From contig JAFIHG010000050.1 in NCBI GenBank assembly GCA_017848795.1, positions 1 through 64,000 of the forward strand: a DNA stretch of 64,000 bases, written 5' to 3'. Of this stretch, positions 30,987 through 40,463 are shown piece by piece; within the stretch, counting starts at the first letter, position 1; each line of letters begins with the position of its first letter. A program made the position numbers and the translations under genes. Under the pieces are notes generated by a model. The model was not told the DNA's origin, did not search any database, and saw only the letters and a list, made by a program, of their open reading frames with translations. This DNA is from Candidatus Nanopelagicales bacterium. Lineage in GTDB: Bacteria > Actinomycetota > Actinomycetes > S36-B12 > CAIYMF01.

Positions 30987-31166
30987 GGGTTCCCCTCCGA
31001 GGGATGCTGATGATGCGTTCAACACCCCTTCGGGCTCACCCGATCGGCTCTTGAGCCTCTTGACCGTTCCTATACCAAATGCCTACGGATCGTGGCCGAA
31101 CGGCTCACGGCCGCGGACGAACGACCCAGCCCACGCATGGACGCTCCCGCAGCGGCTGGCGAAAGG

Positions 31167-31200
31167 CGTCGAGCCGGCACCGACCGGCACCGGCTCGACG
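31167..31200 (-). terminator. Terminator hairpin downstream of rho
   Basis: CGTCGAGCCGG (31167-31177) pairs with CCGGCTCGACG (31190-31200) around a 12-nt loop, 15 nt after the rho stop. GC-rich stem without T-run, as usual in actinomycetes. It separates rho from the TasA-like gene. Confidence 0.6.
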
Positions 31201-31215
31201 AAGTGAGGTTGCGGG

Positions 31216-33084
31216 TCAGCTGTCGTCGCCGCCGGGACCCACGGCCGGCGAGGTCTGCTGCACCTGCAGGAGGAACTCGTAGTTGGTACGCGTCTCGCGC
31301 AGCTTGCCCAGGAGCAGCTCGATCGCCTGCTGCTGCTCGAGCGCGTGCAGCACCCGCCGCAGCTTCCACACGATCTTCAGCTCGTCGGGCGCGAGCAGGA
31401 TCTCCTCCTTGCGGGTTCCTGAGGCGTCGATGTCGACGGCCGGGAAGATGCGCTTGTCGGCGAGCTTGCGATCGAGCTTGAGCTCCATGTTGCCGGTGCC
31501 CTTGAACTCCTCGAAGATCACCTCGTCCATCCGGGAGCCGGTCTCGACCAGCGCCGTGGCGAGGATCGTCAGCGAACCGCCGTGCTCGATGTTTCGGGCC
31601 GCGCCGAAGAACCGCTTCGGCGGGTACAGCGCCGCCGAGTCCACACCACCGGACAGGATGCGCCCGCTCGCCGGCGCGGAGAGGTTGTACGCGCGCCCCA
31701 GCCGGGTCATCGAGTCGAGCAGCACCACCACGTCGTGCCCGAGCTCGACCAGCCGCTTGGCGCGCTCGATCGCCAGCTCGGCGACGGTCGTGTGGTCCTC
31801 GGCGGGCCGGTCGAAGGTGGAGGCGATGACCTCCCCCTTGACCGAGCGCTGCATGTCGGTGACCTCTTCCGGGCGCTCGTCGACGAGCACCACCATCAGG
31901 TGCACCTCGGGGTTGTTGACCGTGATCGCGTTCGCGATCGCCTGCAGCACCATGGTCTTGCCCGCCTTCGGCGGGGACACGATCAGACCGCGCTGCCCCT
32001 TGCCGATCGGCGCCACCAGGTCGATGACGCGGGTGACGAGGTTGGCCGGGTCGGTCTCGAGGCGCAGCCGGTCCTGCGGGTAGAGCGGGGTGAGCTTGGT
32101 GAACTCGACCCGGGAACGGGAGCTGTCAGGCTCCGCGCCGTTGATCGAGTCGACCCGGACCATCGGGTTGAACTTCTGCTGCTTCTCGCCCTCGCGCGGC
32201 TGGCGGACGACGCCGGTGATCGCGTCGCCCTTGCGCAGGCCGTACTTGCGCACCATCGACAGCGACAGGTAGACGTCGTTGCTGCCGGGCAGGTAGCCGC
32301 TGGTGCGTACGAACGCGTAGCTGTCGAGGATGTCCAGGATCCCGGCGACCGGGGTCAGGACGTCGTCCTCGGCGATCTCGGGCTCGCTCTCATAACGGTT
32401 TCCGCGCCCACGGTTACCGCGGTCGTCGCGGTACCGGTCTCGCCCGCGGCGCCGGCTGCGGCGGCTGCGGCCGCCCTGGCCGTCGTCGTCGTAGTCCCGT
32501 CCGCCGTTCTGGTTGCGCTGCCGGTCGGTCCCGCCGTCATGGCCGCGGTCGTTCTTCTGACGCGCGGACTGGTCGTGGCCGCTCTGCACGCTCGCCGTGC
32601 CGCTGTCCGCGGTCGTGCCGCCGCCCTGGTGCTCGCGGGCCGCAGGCTCCGACCCACTGTCGGTCCGGGTCTGCGGGCTCGCGGACGAGGTCCCGCCGCG
32701 CTGCGGACCGGTCGACGCGCGGTCCGCTGCCTCGACGCCCCGTTCGGCGGCGGAGGTAGCGACGTGGTCGACAGCGGGCGCCGCGGCTTCGCTCGCGGGT
32801 GCTGCCGGGGCCTGGTCTCGGGTGGCCCGACGCGGCCGGGCCGTCGTCGTCCCATTGGCATGTTCGGCCCGGTCGGCCCGGTCGGGCCGGCCGCTCTGGC
32901 GCGCGCCGATCGCGGCGACCAGGTCTGCCTTGCGCATGCCGGAGGCACCGGCGATCCCGAGCTGGGAGGCGAGAGACTTGAGCTCGGGCAGCAGCATGGC
33001 CGACAGGCCGGAGCCGCTGGAGCGTCGCCCGCGGGCGGCAGGGGCGGAGTCGCCGGTGGCGATGTCTTGGGTGGCCTCGGTCAC
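31216..33084 (-). CDS. rho: Transcription termination factor Rho with actinobacterial insert
   Basis: A 622-residue Rho. Rho_N helices (LPELKSLASQLGIAG, MRKADLVAAIG) are followed by a ~180-residue low-complexity insert (about 60-240) rich in Arg, Gly, Asp, Asn and Gln (e.g. RQRNQNGGRDYDDDGQ). The RNA-binding cold-shock domain (GILDILDSYAFVRTSGYLPG) and the RecA-like motor with P-loop PPKAGKT (371-377) and LLDSMTRLGRAYN come next. It is the hexameric helicase that ends transcription. Similar inserts in actinobacterial Rho add RNA affinity. GTG start at 33084. Between thrB and rpmE, as in related genomes. Confidence 0.96.
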   Translation of the reverse strand: MTEATQDIATGDSAPAARGRRSSGSGLSAMLLPELKSLASQLGIAGASGMRKADLVAAIGARQSGRPDRADRAEHANGTTTARPRRATRDQAPAAPASEAAAPAVDHVATSAAERGVEAADRASTGPQRGGTSSASPQTRTDSGSEPAAREHQGGGTTADSGTASVQSGHDQSARQKNDRGHDGGTDRQRNQNGGRDYDDDGQGGRSRRSRRRGRDRYRDDRGNRGRGNRYESEPEIAEDDVLTPVAGILDILDSYAFVRTSGYLPGSNDVYLSLSMVRKYGLRKGDAITGVVRQPREGEKQQKFNPMVRVDSINGAEPDSSRSRVEFTKLTPLYPQDRLRLETDPANLVTRVIDLVAPIGKGQRGLIVSPPKAGKTMVLQAIANAITVNNPEVHLMVVLVDERPEEVTDMQRSVKGEVIASTFDRPAEDHTTVAELAIERAKRLVELGHDVVVLLDSMTRLGRAYNLSAPASGRILSGGVDSAALYPPKRFFGAARNIEHGGSLTILATALVETGSRMDEVIFEEFKGTGNMELKLDRKLADKRIFPAVDIDASGTRKEEILLAPDELKIVWKLRRVLHALEQQQAIELLLGKLRETRTNYEFLLQVQQTSPAVGPGGDDS

Positions 33085-33382
33085 CGAGTGAACCTTTCCG
33101 AGACGGGACAGGATTCTGCGCGCCGGTACGAAGAGCCGTACGAGCGTTCCGACGATGCGGACGTCAGCGCCTGGTGTGGCGCCGCGCGCTTGCAGCGTCG
33201 ATTCGCGGAAATGGTGCGTTGCGCTCTGGACGCGATCAGGAAATCCCCGGTGAGAGTCTCGCTTGGCACCGACCTACGTGAACCAGACGGGCTGTCCAGG
33301 GGTCTCGGGCCCAGGTGCAGGTCCGATGGTAGCACCCGTCGCGCTGCGGGTCGCATCCGTCGGTCCGGCGCGTCGCAGTCGG
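33085..33382 (-). promoter_or_regulatory. Long rho leader with candidate promoter; no gene seen
   Basis: No coding frame is convincing in these 298 nt between thrB and rho. On the minus strand a TACCAT -10 (33331-33326) with TGCGAC about 18 nt upstream could start transcription near 33320, leaving a ~235-nt untranslated leader before the rho GTG. A long leader is known for autoregulated rho genes; here it is inference from spacing only. Confidence 0.35.
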
Positions 33383-34336
33383 TCACACGTCGGCTCGGGA
33401 GTCGGTCCGGACGACCGCTGCGCCGTCGCGGTCGATGCTCAGTTCGTGCGTCGTGAACCGCGCACCCGCCATCCCCGGGACCTGCGCGGCCGTCGTCTCG
33501 TCCGCCAGCGCCAGCACGGTCGGCCCGGCGCCACTGATGGTCGCGGGGATCGCCGAGCGGCGCAGCTTCTCGACCAGGTCGACCGACCGGGGGTAGGCGG
33601 AGCGGCGGTACGGCTGGTGCAGCGCGTCCTCGGTCGCGGTCAGCAGCAGGTCCCGTCGGCCGGCGGCCAGTGCGGCGACGAGCAGGCCGGCGCGCGCGAC
33701 GTTTCGTGTGGCGTCGACGTGCGGCACCTGCTCGGGGATCAGCCGCCGTGCCTTGCGGGTCGCCAGCTCCTTGGCCGGCACACACACCACGGGCACGATC
33801 CCGTCCGGCACGTCCAGGCGCAGCGCGCCCGCGCGGGAACGGCCCTCGCTAGCGGACTGCACCCAGGCGACCGTGAAGCCGCCGAGCAGCGCGGCGGCGA
33901 CGTTGTCGGGGTGGCCCTCGAGGTCGGTCGCGAGCTGCAGCGCTGCATCGTCGGGCAGCCGCTCCTCGCCACCCACGACCAGCGCGCGCGCGAGCGCGAT
34001 CCCGCCCACGATCGCGGCTGCGCTGGACCCGAGACCCCTGCCGTGCGGAATCCGGTTGGCGCACACCAGGTCCAGCCCTCGGGGACGGCCACCGAGCTGG
34101 TCGAACGCCGCCAGCATCGCCTTGGCGACAAGGTGCTTCGCGTCCCGCGGCAGCCGTTCCGCGCCCTCACCGTGCACGTCGACCCGTACGCCGCGTTCGT
34201 CCTTGACCTGCGCCATGACGTCGTCGTGCAGCGACAGTGCGAGCGCGAAGCTGTCGTAGCCGGGACCGACGTTGGCGCTGCTCGCCGGCACGCGTACCTG
34301 TACCGGGGCGGCGCGGAAGACCGGGCGGGCTGCCAT
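33383..34336 (-). CDS. thrB: Homoserine kinase
   Basis: A 317-residue GHMP kinase phosphorylating homoserine for threonine synthesis. GHMP motif 1 is VPASSANVGPGYDSF, the ATP loop motif 2 is PHGRGLGSSAAAIVGG, and motif 3 is ATISGAGPTVLAL. Start at ATG 34336, 8 nt after the thrC stop; the frame extends upstream antisense-free over thrC but without a start signal. Third gene of a hom-thrC-thrB operon. Confidence 0.95.
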   Translation of the reverse strand: MAARPVFRAAPVQVRVPASSANVGPGYDSFALALSLHDDVMAQVKDERGVRVDVHGEGAERLPRDAKHLVAKAMLAAFDQLGGRPRGLDLVCANRIPHGRGLGSSAAAIVGGIALARALVVGGEERLPDDAALQLATDLEGHPDNVAAALLGGFTVAWVQSASEGRSRAGALRLDVPDGIVPVVCVPAKELATRKARRLIPEQVPHVDATRNVARAGLLVAALAAGRRDLLLTATEDALHQPYRRSAYPRSVDLVEKLRRSAIPATISGAGPTVLALADETTAAQVPGMAGARFTTHELSIDRDGAAVVRTDSRADV

Positions 34337-34344
34337 GGCGAGGC

Positions 34345-35415
34345 TCAGGCCAGTCCGAGCCGCAGCGCGGCCTGGTAGGCGTCGACCTCGACGGCGAGCG
34401 GCTTGGGCGCGCCGGCGATCGCCCAGTCCGGGTCCTTCAGGCCGTGGCCGGTCACCGTGCACACGACGGTCTGGCCGGGATCGAGCCGCCCGGCCGCGTG
34501 GAACTTGAGCAGCCCCGCCACCGAGGCTGCCGAGGCGGGCTCCACGAACACGCCTTCGCGCTGGGCGAGCAGCCGGTAGGCCTGCAGGATCTCGCGGTCG
34601 GTCACCTCGTCGATAGCGCCGCCGGAGTCGTCGCGGGCCTGCTCGGCCTGCTCCCACGACGCCGGGTTGCCGATCCGGATCGCGGTGGCGATCGTGGCGG
34701 GGTTGCTGACCGGCGCGCCGCGGACGATCGGCGCCGCACCGGCGGCCTGGAAGCCCCACATCCGCGGCCGGGAGGACGCACTGCCGTCCGCGGCGTACTC
34801 GCCGTACCCCTTCCAGTAGGCCGTGATGTTGCCGGCGTTGCCGACGGGCAGGCAGTGGATCGCGGGCGCGTCGCCGAGGAAGTCGACGATCTCGAACGCG
34901 GCCGTCTTCTGGCCCTCGATCCGCGCCGGGTTGACGGAGTTCACCAGGGCCACCGGATAGCTGTCGGACAGCTTGCGGGCCAACGTGAGGCAGTCGTCGA
35001 AGTTGCCCTGCACCTGCAGCAGTTTCGCGCCATGTACGAGCGCCTGGGCGAGCTTGCCGAGCGCGATCTTCCCGTCGGGCACCAGCACGGCACAGATCAT
35101 CCCGGCCTTCACGGCGTACGCGGCGGCGCTCGCGGACGTGTTGCCTGTCGACGCGCAGATCACCGCCTTGGCGCCGGCCTCGGCGGCCTTCGAGATCGCC
35201 ATCGTCATCCCGCGGTCCTTGAACGACCCCGTCGGGTTCTGCCCCTCGACCTTCACCCAGACCGCGCACCCGGTCCGCTCCGAGAGGTGACCGGCCGCCA
35301 CCAGCGGCGTACCACCCTCGCGCAGCGTCACGACGGGCGTATCGGGTCCGACCGGCAGCCGGCTCCGGTACTCCTCGATGACCCCACGCCATTGGGAGGT
35401 ACGGGTGGCGGTCAC
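34345..35415 (-). CDS. thrC: Threonine synthase
   Basis: A 356-residue fold-type II PLP enzyme that converts O-phosphohomoserine to threonine. The Schiff-base Lys is K66 in [11 protein letters not shown]; the phosphate-binding loop is [12 protein letters not shown]. The short form without the long N-terminal domain is typical for actinomycetes. Its start overlaps the hom stop by 4 nt. Confidence 0.95.
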   Translation of the reverse strand: MTATRTSQWRGVIEEYRSRLPVGPDTPVVTLREGGTPLVAAGHLSERTGCAVWVKVEGQNPTGSFKDRGMTMAISKAAEAGAKAVICASTGNTSASAAAYAVKAGMICAVLVPDGKIALGKLAQALVHGAKLLQVQGNFDDCLTLARKLSDSYPVALVNSVNPARIEGQKTAAFEIVDFLGDAPAIHCLPVGNAGNITAYWKGYGEYAADGSASSRPRMWGFQAAGAAPIVRGAPVSNPATIATAIRIGNPASWEQAEQARDDSGGAIDEVTDREILQAYRLLAQREGVFVEPASAASVAGLLKFHAAGRLDPGQTVVCTVTGHGLKDPDWAIAGAPKPLAVEVDAYQAALRLGLA

Positions 35416-36713
35416 CGGCCCGCCTCCCCCTCGACCCGCATCACGCCGAGCACGTCGCGCACGACGTCCGAGCCGTGCAGCGCCTCGATGGTGCGCGCGA
35501 GCGCCGCGTCCGGCGCGAGGTGGGTGCGTACGACAAGGCTGGCCTGGTCGCCCAGGCCCTCCTGGCGGACGTTCTGGATGCTGACCCCGTTCTCGGCGAA
35601 CAGCGTCGCGACGGCCGCCAGCACGCCGGGCTTGTCGGTGACGTGCAGGTTGACGTAGTAGCGGGTGATGGCCTCGGCGACCGGTCGCACCTGCAGGTCG
35701 GCGTACGTCGACTCGCCAGGCCCGCGGCTGCCGCTGCGCCGGTTGCGGGCCACCGCGACGACGTCGCCGAGGACCGCGCTCGCCGTCGGCGCTCCCCCGG
35801 CGCCGCGGCCGTAGAACATGACGTCGCCGGCCGCCTCGGCATCGACGAAGACCGCGTTGAACGCGTCCCGTACCGAGGCGAGCGGGTGGGTGCGCGGCAC
35901 CATCGTCGGGTGCACCCGCACGACGACGCCGCGCTCGTCGGCGGTCAGCTCGGCCACGGCGAGCAGCTTGATGACGAACCCCATCTCGCGCGCGGCGGCG
36001 ACGTCGACGGCGGTCACCGACTCGACGCCCTCGACGTGGACGTCGTCGATCGTCACGCGGGTGTGGAACGCGAGCCCCGCGAGGATCGCCGCCTTCGCGG
36101 CCGCGTCGTGGCCGCCGACGTCGGCGGTCGGGTCGGCCTCCGCGTACCCGAGCGCCTGTGCCTCGGCGAGCGCGACGGCGTAGTCGGTGCCCTGCTCGTC
36201 CATCCGGGTGAGGATGAAGTTGGTGGTGCCGTTCACGATGCCGAGCACGCGGCGCACCTTGTCCCCGGCGAGCGACTCGCGCAGCGGGCGCAGCAGCGGG
36301 ATCGCGCCGGCGACCGAGGCCTCGTAGTAGAGGTCGACGCCGTACTTCTCCGCGGCGGCGTGCAGGGCCGCGCCGTCCGCCGCGAGCAGTGCCTTGTTGG
36401 CCGTGACGACGCTGCTGCCGGACTCCATCGCGGCGAGCACGAGGGTGCGCGCGGGCTCGATGCCGCCCACGAGCTCGACGACCACGTCCGCCCCCGATCG
36501 GGCCAGCGCCTCGGCGTCACCGGTGATCAGGTCGGCGGGGATGTCGGCCCGCTCCCGGCCGGTGTCGCGTACGGCGACCCCGCAGAGCTCCAGCGAGGCG
36601 CCCACCCGCGCCGAGAGGTCGTCGGCCGTCTCACGCAGCAGCCGCGCGACCTGCGAGCCCACCGTGCCGCCCCCGAGCAGGGCTACGGTCACGCGCGCAC
36701 CGGGGTTGCTCAT
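35412..36713 (-). CDS. hom: Homoserine dehydrogenase with C-terminal ACT domain
   Basis: A 433-residue enzyme reducing aspartate semialdehyde to homoserine. NAD(P)-binding [15 protein letters not shown] is at the N-terminus, the catalytic region includes [19 protein letters not shown] and [11 protein letters not shown], and the C-terminus carries an ACT domain ([21 protein letters not shown]) for threonine feedback inhibition. ATG 36713 preferred: AAGGA is 8 nt upstream, while the GTG at 36719 would sit too close. First gene of the threonine operon. Confidence 0.95.
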   Translation of the reverse strand: MSNPGARVTVALLGGGTVGSQVARLLRETADDLSARVGASLELCGVAVRDTGRERADIPADLITGDAEALARSGADVVVELVGGIEPARTLVLAAMESGSSVVTANKALLAADGAALHAAAEKYGVDLYYEASVAGAIPLLRPLRESLAGDKVRRVLGIVNGTTNFILTRMDEQGTDYAVALAEAQALGYAEADPTADVGGHDAAAKAAILAGLAFHTRVTIDDVHVEGVESVTAVDVAAAREMGFVIKLLAVAELTADERGVVVRVHPTMVPRTHPLASVRDAFNAVFVDAEAAGDVMFYGRGAGGAPTASAVLGDVVAVARNRRSGSRGPGESTYADLQVRPVAEAITRYYVNLHVTDKPGVLAAVATLFAENGVSIQNVRQEGLGDQASLVVRTHLAPDAALARTIEALHGSDVVRDVLGVMRVEGEAGR

Positions 36714-36957
36714 CAGCACGATCCTTCACCGAACGTCACGACGGGAGCGCTGCAGCACACCGCGCGGCGGGCAGCGCGCCCAAGCCTGTCACGCGGCCGG
36801 GACCGGGCCGTATCGGACCCTCGGTTCGCCCGCGCGGGCTGGGGCGCCTCCCGTCCGGATGCGACGGCGAGCAGCGCGAGTCATCCTGGATGAAGTACGC
36901 GCAGGACCCGTCGCCGGCGATCTGGACCAAGACACCCCGTATGCCGAAGGAGCGGTG

Positions 36958-37713
36958 ATGGCTACCGCAGCTGAGATTCGACACTCGTACCGACACCCTG
37001 CCATGGCCGAGCGCATGCGGGTCGCCCGCAGCCGGGGGGCGCTGAGTGGCCTGCTGTTGGTACTGCTGGGACTCTGGGGCGGGCTGGTCCCGTTCATCGG
37101 TCCGTACTTCGGCTACGCCTACACGCCCGACTCGGCGTGGACCTACACCATGGGTCGGCTGTGGCTCGAGATCCTCCCGGCGGTCGCGGTCGTCATCGGA
37201 GGTCTGCTGCTGCTCTTGTCCACGCAGCGCGCGTTCGCGCTCGCCGGCGCGGTGCTTGCGCTCGCCGGTGGCGCCTGGTTCGTGGTCGGTCCCAGCCTGA
37301 GCCAGCTCTGGCACGGCGGCACGTCCGCAGCGGGGATGCCTTCGTCCACCTCGACCCTCGGCTCGGTGGCCGAGCAGATCGGGTTCTTCTACGGGCTGGG
37401 TGCCGTGATCCTGATCTTCGCGGGTGTCGCCCTCGGGCGGATGAGCCTGGTGGGCCTGCGCGACCTGCGGGCCATCGACGAGAACCGGCGCGCGGCCGAC
37501 GAGCTCGCCGCTATGCGCGCCGAGCCCGAGCCGCGCACCGTGGTGGTGCACGACGTACCCGAGGGCCGGACCGACGACGGTGCCCGACTCGACCGGCCGG
37601 CAGTGCACGAGGAACGCGGCGCCACCGATGACGGCGTGGACGACACAGCGGCGACGGCGGGCGAGCGCGCCGATGACGAGCCGCCGATCGGGCAGCACCA
37701 TCGCCCGGAATAG
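36958..37713 (+). CDS. Four-helix membrane protein of unknown function
   Basis: A 251-residue protein with four hydrophobic segments (about 30-50, 70-90, 95-113 and 140-162: ALSGLLLVLLGLWGGLVPFI, LEILPAVAVVIGGLLLLLS, FALAGAVLALAGGAWFVVG, GFFYGLGAVILIFAGVALG) and a ~75-residue acidic cytoplasmic tail. No family recognised. ATG 36958 has GAAGGAG six nt upstream. It runs opposite to the hom-thr and lysA genes around it. Confidence 0.75.
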   Translation: MATAAEIRHSYRHPAMAERMRVARSRGALSGLLLVLLGLWGGLVPFIGPYFGYAYTPDSAWTYTMGRLWLEILPAVAVVIGGLLLLLSTQRAFALAGAVLALAGGAWFVVGPSLSQLWHGGTSAAGMPSSTSTLGSVAEQIGFFYGLGAVILIFAGVALGRMSLVGLRDLRAIDENRRAADELAAMRAEPEPRTVVVHDVPEGRTDDGARLDRPAVHEERGATDDGVDDTAATAGERADDEPPIGQHHRPE

Positions 37714-37809
37714 CCATACGGCCGCGGGCGATGCGGCTGCCCCACCGGAGGGTCCGTCAGCGAGGCGACACGCCGCCCCCACGGACCGGAAGGTACGGCA
37801 GCGAGTGGC

Positions 37810-39264
37810 TCACCCCGCCCCTGGACTGCGGGTGACGCCGGGGTCGAGGGCGAGCAGCCGATCGACCGTCTCGCGCTGCAGGATCACGGTGGAGCGCCCG
37901 TCCCGCACGGCGACGACGGCCGGTGCGGGCAGATAGTTGTAGTTCGACGTCATGGCCCGGCAATAGGCGCCGGTGGCCGCGACAGCGAGCAGGTCGCCGG
38001 CCGTCACATCGGCGGGCAGCCATGCGTCGCGGACCACGATGTCCCCGCTCTCGCAGTGCTTTCCGACGACGCGCGAGAGAACCGCCGCTGCCTGCGAGAC
38101 CCGCGAGGCGAGCGTGACGGTGTAGTCGGCGTCGTAGAGCGCCGTACGGATGTTGTCGCTCATCCCCCCGTCCACGCTGACGTACCTACGTGAGCGACCA
38201 CCCCCGAGGTCGACCTGCTTGACGGTGCCCACCTCGTACAGCGTGAACGTGGTCGGCCCGACGATCGCCCGTCCCGGCTCGACCGAGATGCGCGGGAGCG
38301 GCAACCCGTGGTCCGCGCACTCCTTCGCCACGATGTCCTGCAGCCGCGCGGCCATCTCCCGCACATCGAGCGGGCTGTCGGCTGCCGTGTACGCGATCCC
38401 CATGCCGCCACCGAGGTCCAGCTCGGCGACCTCGACGCCCAGCTCCTCGCGCACCTGGACGGCGAGCCGCACCAGGCGGTGGGCCGACACCTCGAACCCG
38501 GCCGCGTCGAAGATCTGCGAACCGATGTGCGAGTGCAGCCCGGCGAGGTCCAGCCCGTCGAGCGCGACCACCCGGCGGACCGCCTCGAGCGCATCACCGT
38601 TCGCGAGCGAGAACCCGAACTTCTGGTCCTCGTGCGCCGTCGCGATGTACTCGTGGGTGTGCGCCTCGACGCCGACCGTGGCCCGCACCAGCACCCGGGC
38701 GCGTACGCCCTGCTCGGCGGCGAGCGCCGCCAGGCGGGTGATCTCCTCGAACGAGTCGACGACGTACCGGCCGACACCGTGCGCGAGCGCCGCACGCAGC
38801 TCGGGACCGCTCTTGTTGTTGCCGTGGAAGGCGATCCGGTCCGCGGGGAAGCCGGCGGCGACCGCGACGGCGAGCTCGCCGCCGCTGCACACGTCGAGCC
38901 CGAGCCCCTCCTCGGCGACCCAGCTGGCGACCGTCGTGCACAGGAAGGCCTTGCCGGCGTAGTAGACGACGCAGTCGAGCGGGCCGGACGCGTAGGCGTC
39001 ACGCATGGCCGCGGCGCGCTCCCGGAAGTCCGCCTCGTCGAGCACGAACAGCGGCGTGCCGTGCTGCGCGGCGAGGTCGCGCACGTCGATTCCGCCCACC
39101 TGGATCGCCTGGGAGCGCAGCCCTTCTCCGCCCGCCCGTCGCGTGGTGGACGACCAGATGGTCCGGTCGAGCTCGTGCATCGCGGCCGGATCCGCCGGCG
39201 GCGACGGCGTCCCCTGGGGCGCCAACAGCTCACCGTGTCGCGGTCCGGCCGGATGTGCACGCAT
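37810..39264 (-). CDS. lysA: Diaminopimelate decarboxylase
   Basis: A 484-residue PLP decarboxylase for the last step of lysine synthesis. The Schiff-base Lys is K105 in VYYAGKAFL; other motifs are DVCSGGELAVA, HSHIGSQIFD, GGGMGIAY, EPGRAIVG and CESGD. The N-terminus (~40 residues) is longer than usual, so the ATG near residue 29 (39180) is an alternative start. Upstream of and near the hom-thrC-thrB genes, grouping aspartate-family synthesis. Confidence 0.95.
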   Translation of the reverse strand: MRAHPAGPRHGELLAPQGTPSPPADPAAMHELDRTIWSSTTRRAGGEGLRSQAIQVGGIDVRDLAAQHGTPLFVLDEADFRERAAAMRDAYASGPLDCVVYYAGKAFLCTTVASWVAEEGLGLDVCSGGELAVAVAAGFPADRIAFHGNNKSGPELRAALAHGVGRYVVDSFEEITRLAALAAEQGVRARVLVRATVGVEAHTHEYIATAHEDQKFGFSLANGDALEAVRRVVALDGLDLAGLHSHIGSQIFDAAGFEVSAHRLVRLAVQVREELGVEVAELDLGGGMGIAYTAADSPLDVREMAARLQDIVAKECADHGLPLPRISVEPGRAIVGPTTFTLYEVGTVKQVDLGGGRSRRYVSVDGGMSDNIRTALYDADYTVTLASRVSQAAAVLSRVVGKHCESGDIVVRDAWLPADVTAGDLLAVAATGAYCRAMTSNYNYLPAPAVVAVRDGRSTVILQRETVDRLLALDPGVTRSPGAG

Positions 39265-39333
39265 CCCCGCATTCTCCCGGGCACGGCGAGCGCCACCGGA
39301 GGCGGTGCCCGCGAGGGGTCCGCCGGGCGGCGT

Positions 39334-40056
39334 TCAGATCCGGTGCGGCGGCTCGATGCCGAGCCGCCCGAGGTCCCGGCCCAGTGCGGCACGCACCGGC
39401 GCGGCGAGCGGTGCCGCGTCCGCACGTGCGACGAGCGCGAGGAACGCGTCCGCCAGCCCGGACAGCCGACGCCCCGTGCGGAACCGGGTGTCGCAGGCCG
39501 GGCCGGCGACCTCGGCGACCCGTACCCGGACCGGACGACGGGCCGTCTGCGCGCCGCGGTCCGGCGGGGACGGGGAGCGCTCGATCAGGGCCGCGTGCGC
39601 GTATGCATGCAGCACCCGGAACACCGGGTTGTCCTGCGTACGGCGCAGGACGCGCTCGCGGTCGACGCGCGCCGGATCGGCGCCGGGGTCGAGTGCACGC
39701 ACCAGCAGTGCCACGTCCGGGCCGGCCTCCCGCGCGAGCGCGGCCCATGCCCCGACCGGTCCCACCTGCGCGACCGCCGGTGCGCGATCGAGCAAGCTGT
39801 CGGCTGCCCGTACCAGCGCCGCGTCGGTCACCCGGATGTCCAGGAACCCCGGACCGGCCACCCGCACCTCGGCGACCTCGTCGCACCCCAGCAGCAGCTC
39901 GGCGAGCCGCTCGGCGAAGCGGCGCCGGTCCGGCACCCGCGCACGCAGCGCGGCGGCGCACACGAAGTCCGCACGCGACGGGTCGGCGGCAAGCCGCACG
40001 TCGACGGGCGCCGGCGCAGCGTCGGCGAGCACCGACGCCAGCTCGGCAGGCGTCAT
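39334..40056 (-). CDS. ArgRS-related anticodon-binding protein without catalytic core (NrtL-like)
   Basis: A 240-residue protein joining the N-terminal additional domain of arginyl-tRNA synthetase (FVCAAALRARVPDRRRFAERLAELL, VAGPGFLDIRV) directly to a DALR-type C-terminal anticodon-binding domain (RRTQDNPVFRVLHAYAHAALIERS, FRTGRRLSGLADAFLALVARA). The HIGH/KMSKS Rossmann core is absent, so it cannot aminoacylate. It sits next to lysA where argS stands in many actinomycetes. It may bind tRNA-Arg or be a remnant under selection. The family name NrtL is recalled, not checked. Confidence 0.7.
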   Translation of the reverse strand: MTPAELASVLADAAPAPVDVRLAADPSRADFVCAAALRARVPDRRRFAERLAELLLGCDEVAEVRVAGPGFLDIRVTDAALVRAADSLLDRAPAVAQVGPVGAWAALAREAGPDVALLVRALDPGADPARVDRERVLRRTQDNPVFRVLHAYAHAALIERSPSPPDRGAQTARRPVRVRVAEVAGPACDTRFRTGRRLSGLADAFLALVARADAAPLAAPVRAALGRDLGRLGIEPPHRI

Positions 40057-40178
40057 GCCGCCACGGTCCGCGGAAGCGAGAGGTGGGCAGCGGCGGACAT
40101 CCGGCGAGCGTACGGGCGACGCGCCGCCGGCTCGGAAACCGGCCTGCCGGCACCACCGCTGACGCCTAGGTTCGAGCC

Positions 40179-40460
40179 ATGTGCCGGAACATCACGGTCC
40201 TGCGCGGGCTCGAGCCCGCCGCGACGACCGAGGAGATCGAGGCGGCCGCCCGCCAGTACGTGCGCAAGGTCAGCGGGGTCACGGCGGTCTCGGAAACCAC
40301 CCGGGAGCCGTTCGAGGCGGCGGTCGCCCAGGTCGCCGCCGCGACGGCGACGCTGCTGGGCGCCCTGCCCCCGCGGCGCCGGGCGCCGGGCACGGTCCCG
40401 CCGCTACGACGCCCTGAGGTCCGGGCCCGGCTGGAGGCGGCAGCGCGCGGGGGCGGCTGA
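40179..40460 (+). CDS. DUF2277 family protein
   Basis: A 93-residue protein beginning MCRNITVLRGLEP, followed by EEIEAAARQYVRKVSGVT and AAVAQVAAATATLLGALPPR; this is the DUF2277 pattern. Function unknown; the conserved Cys-Arg-Asn start is the family hallmark. Convergent with the ClpB-like gene, 3 nt apart. ATG 40179 with no clear ribosome site, possibly leaderless. Confidence 0.82.
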   Translation: MCRNITVLRGLEPAATTEEIEAAARQYVRKVSGVTAVSETTREPFEAAVAQVAAATATLLGALPPRRRAPGTVPPLRRPEVRARLEAAARGGG

Positions 40461-40463
40461 CGG

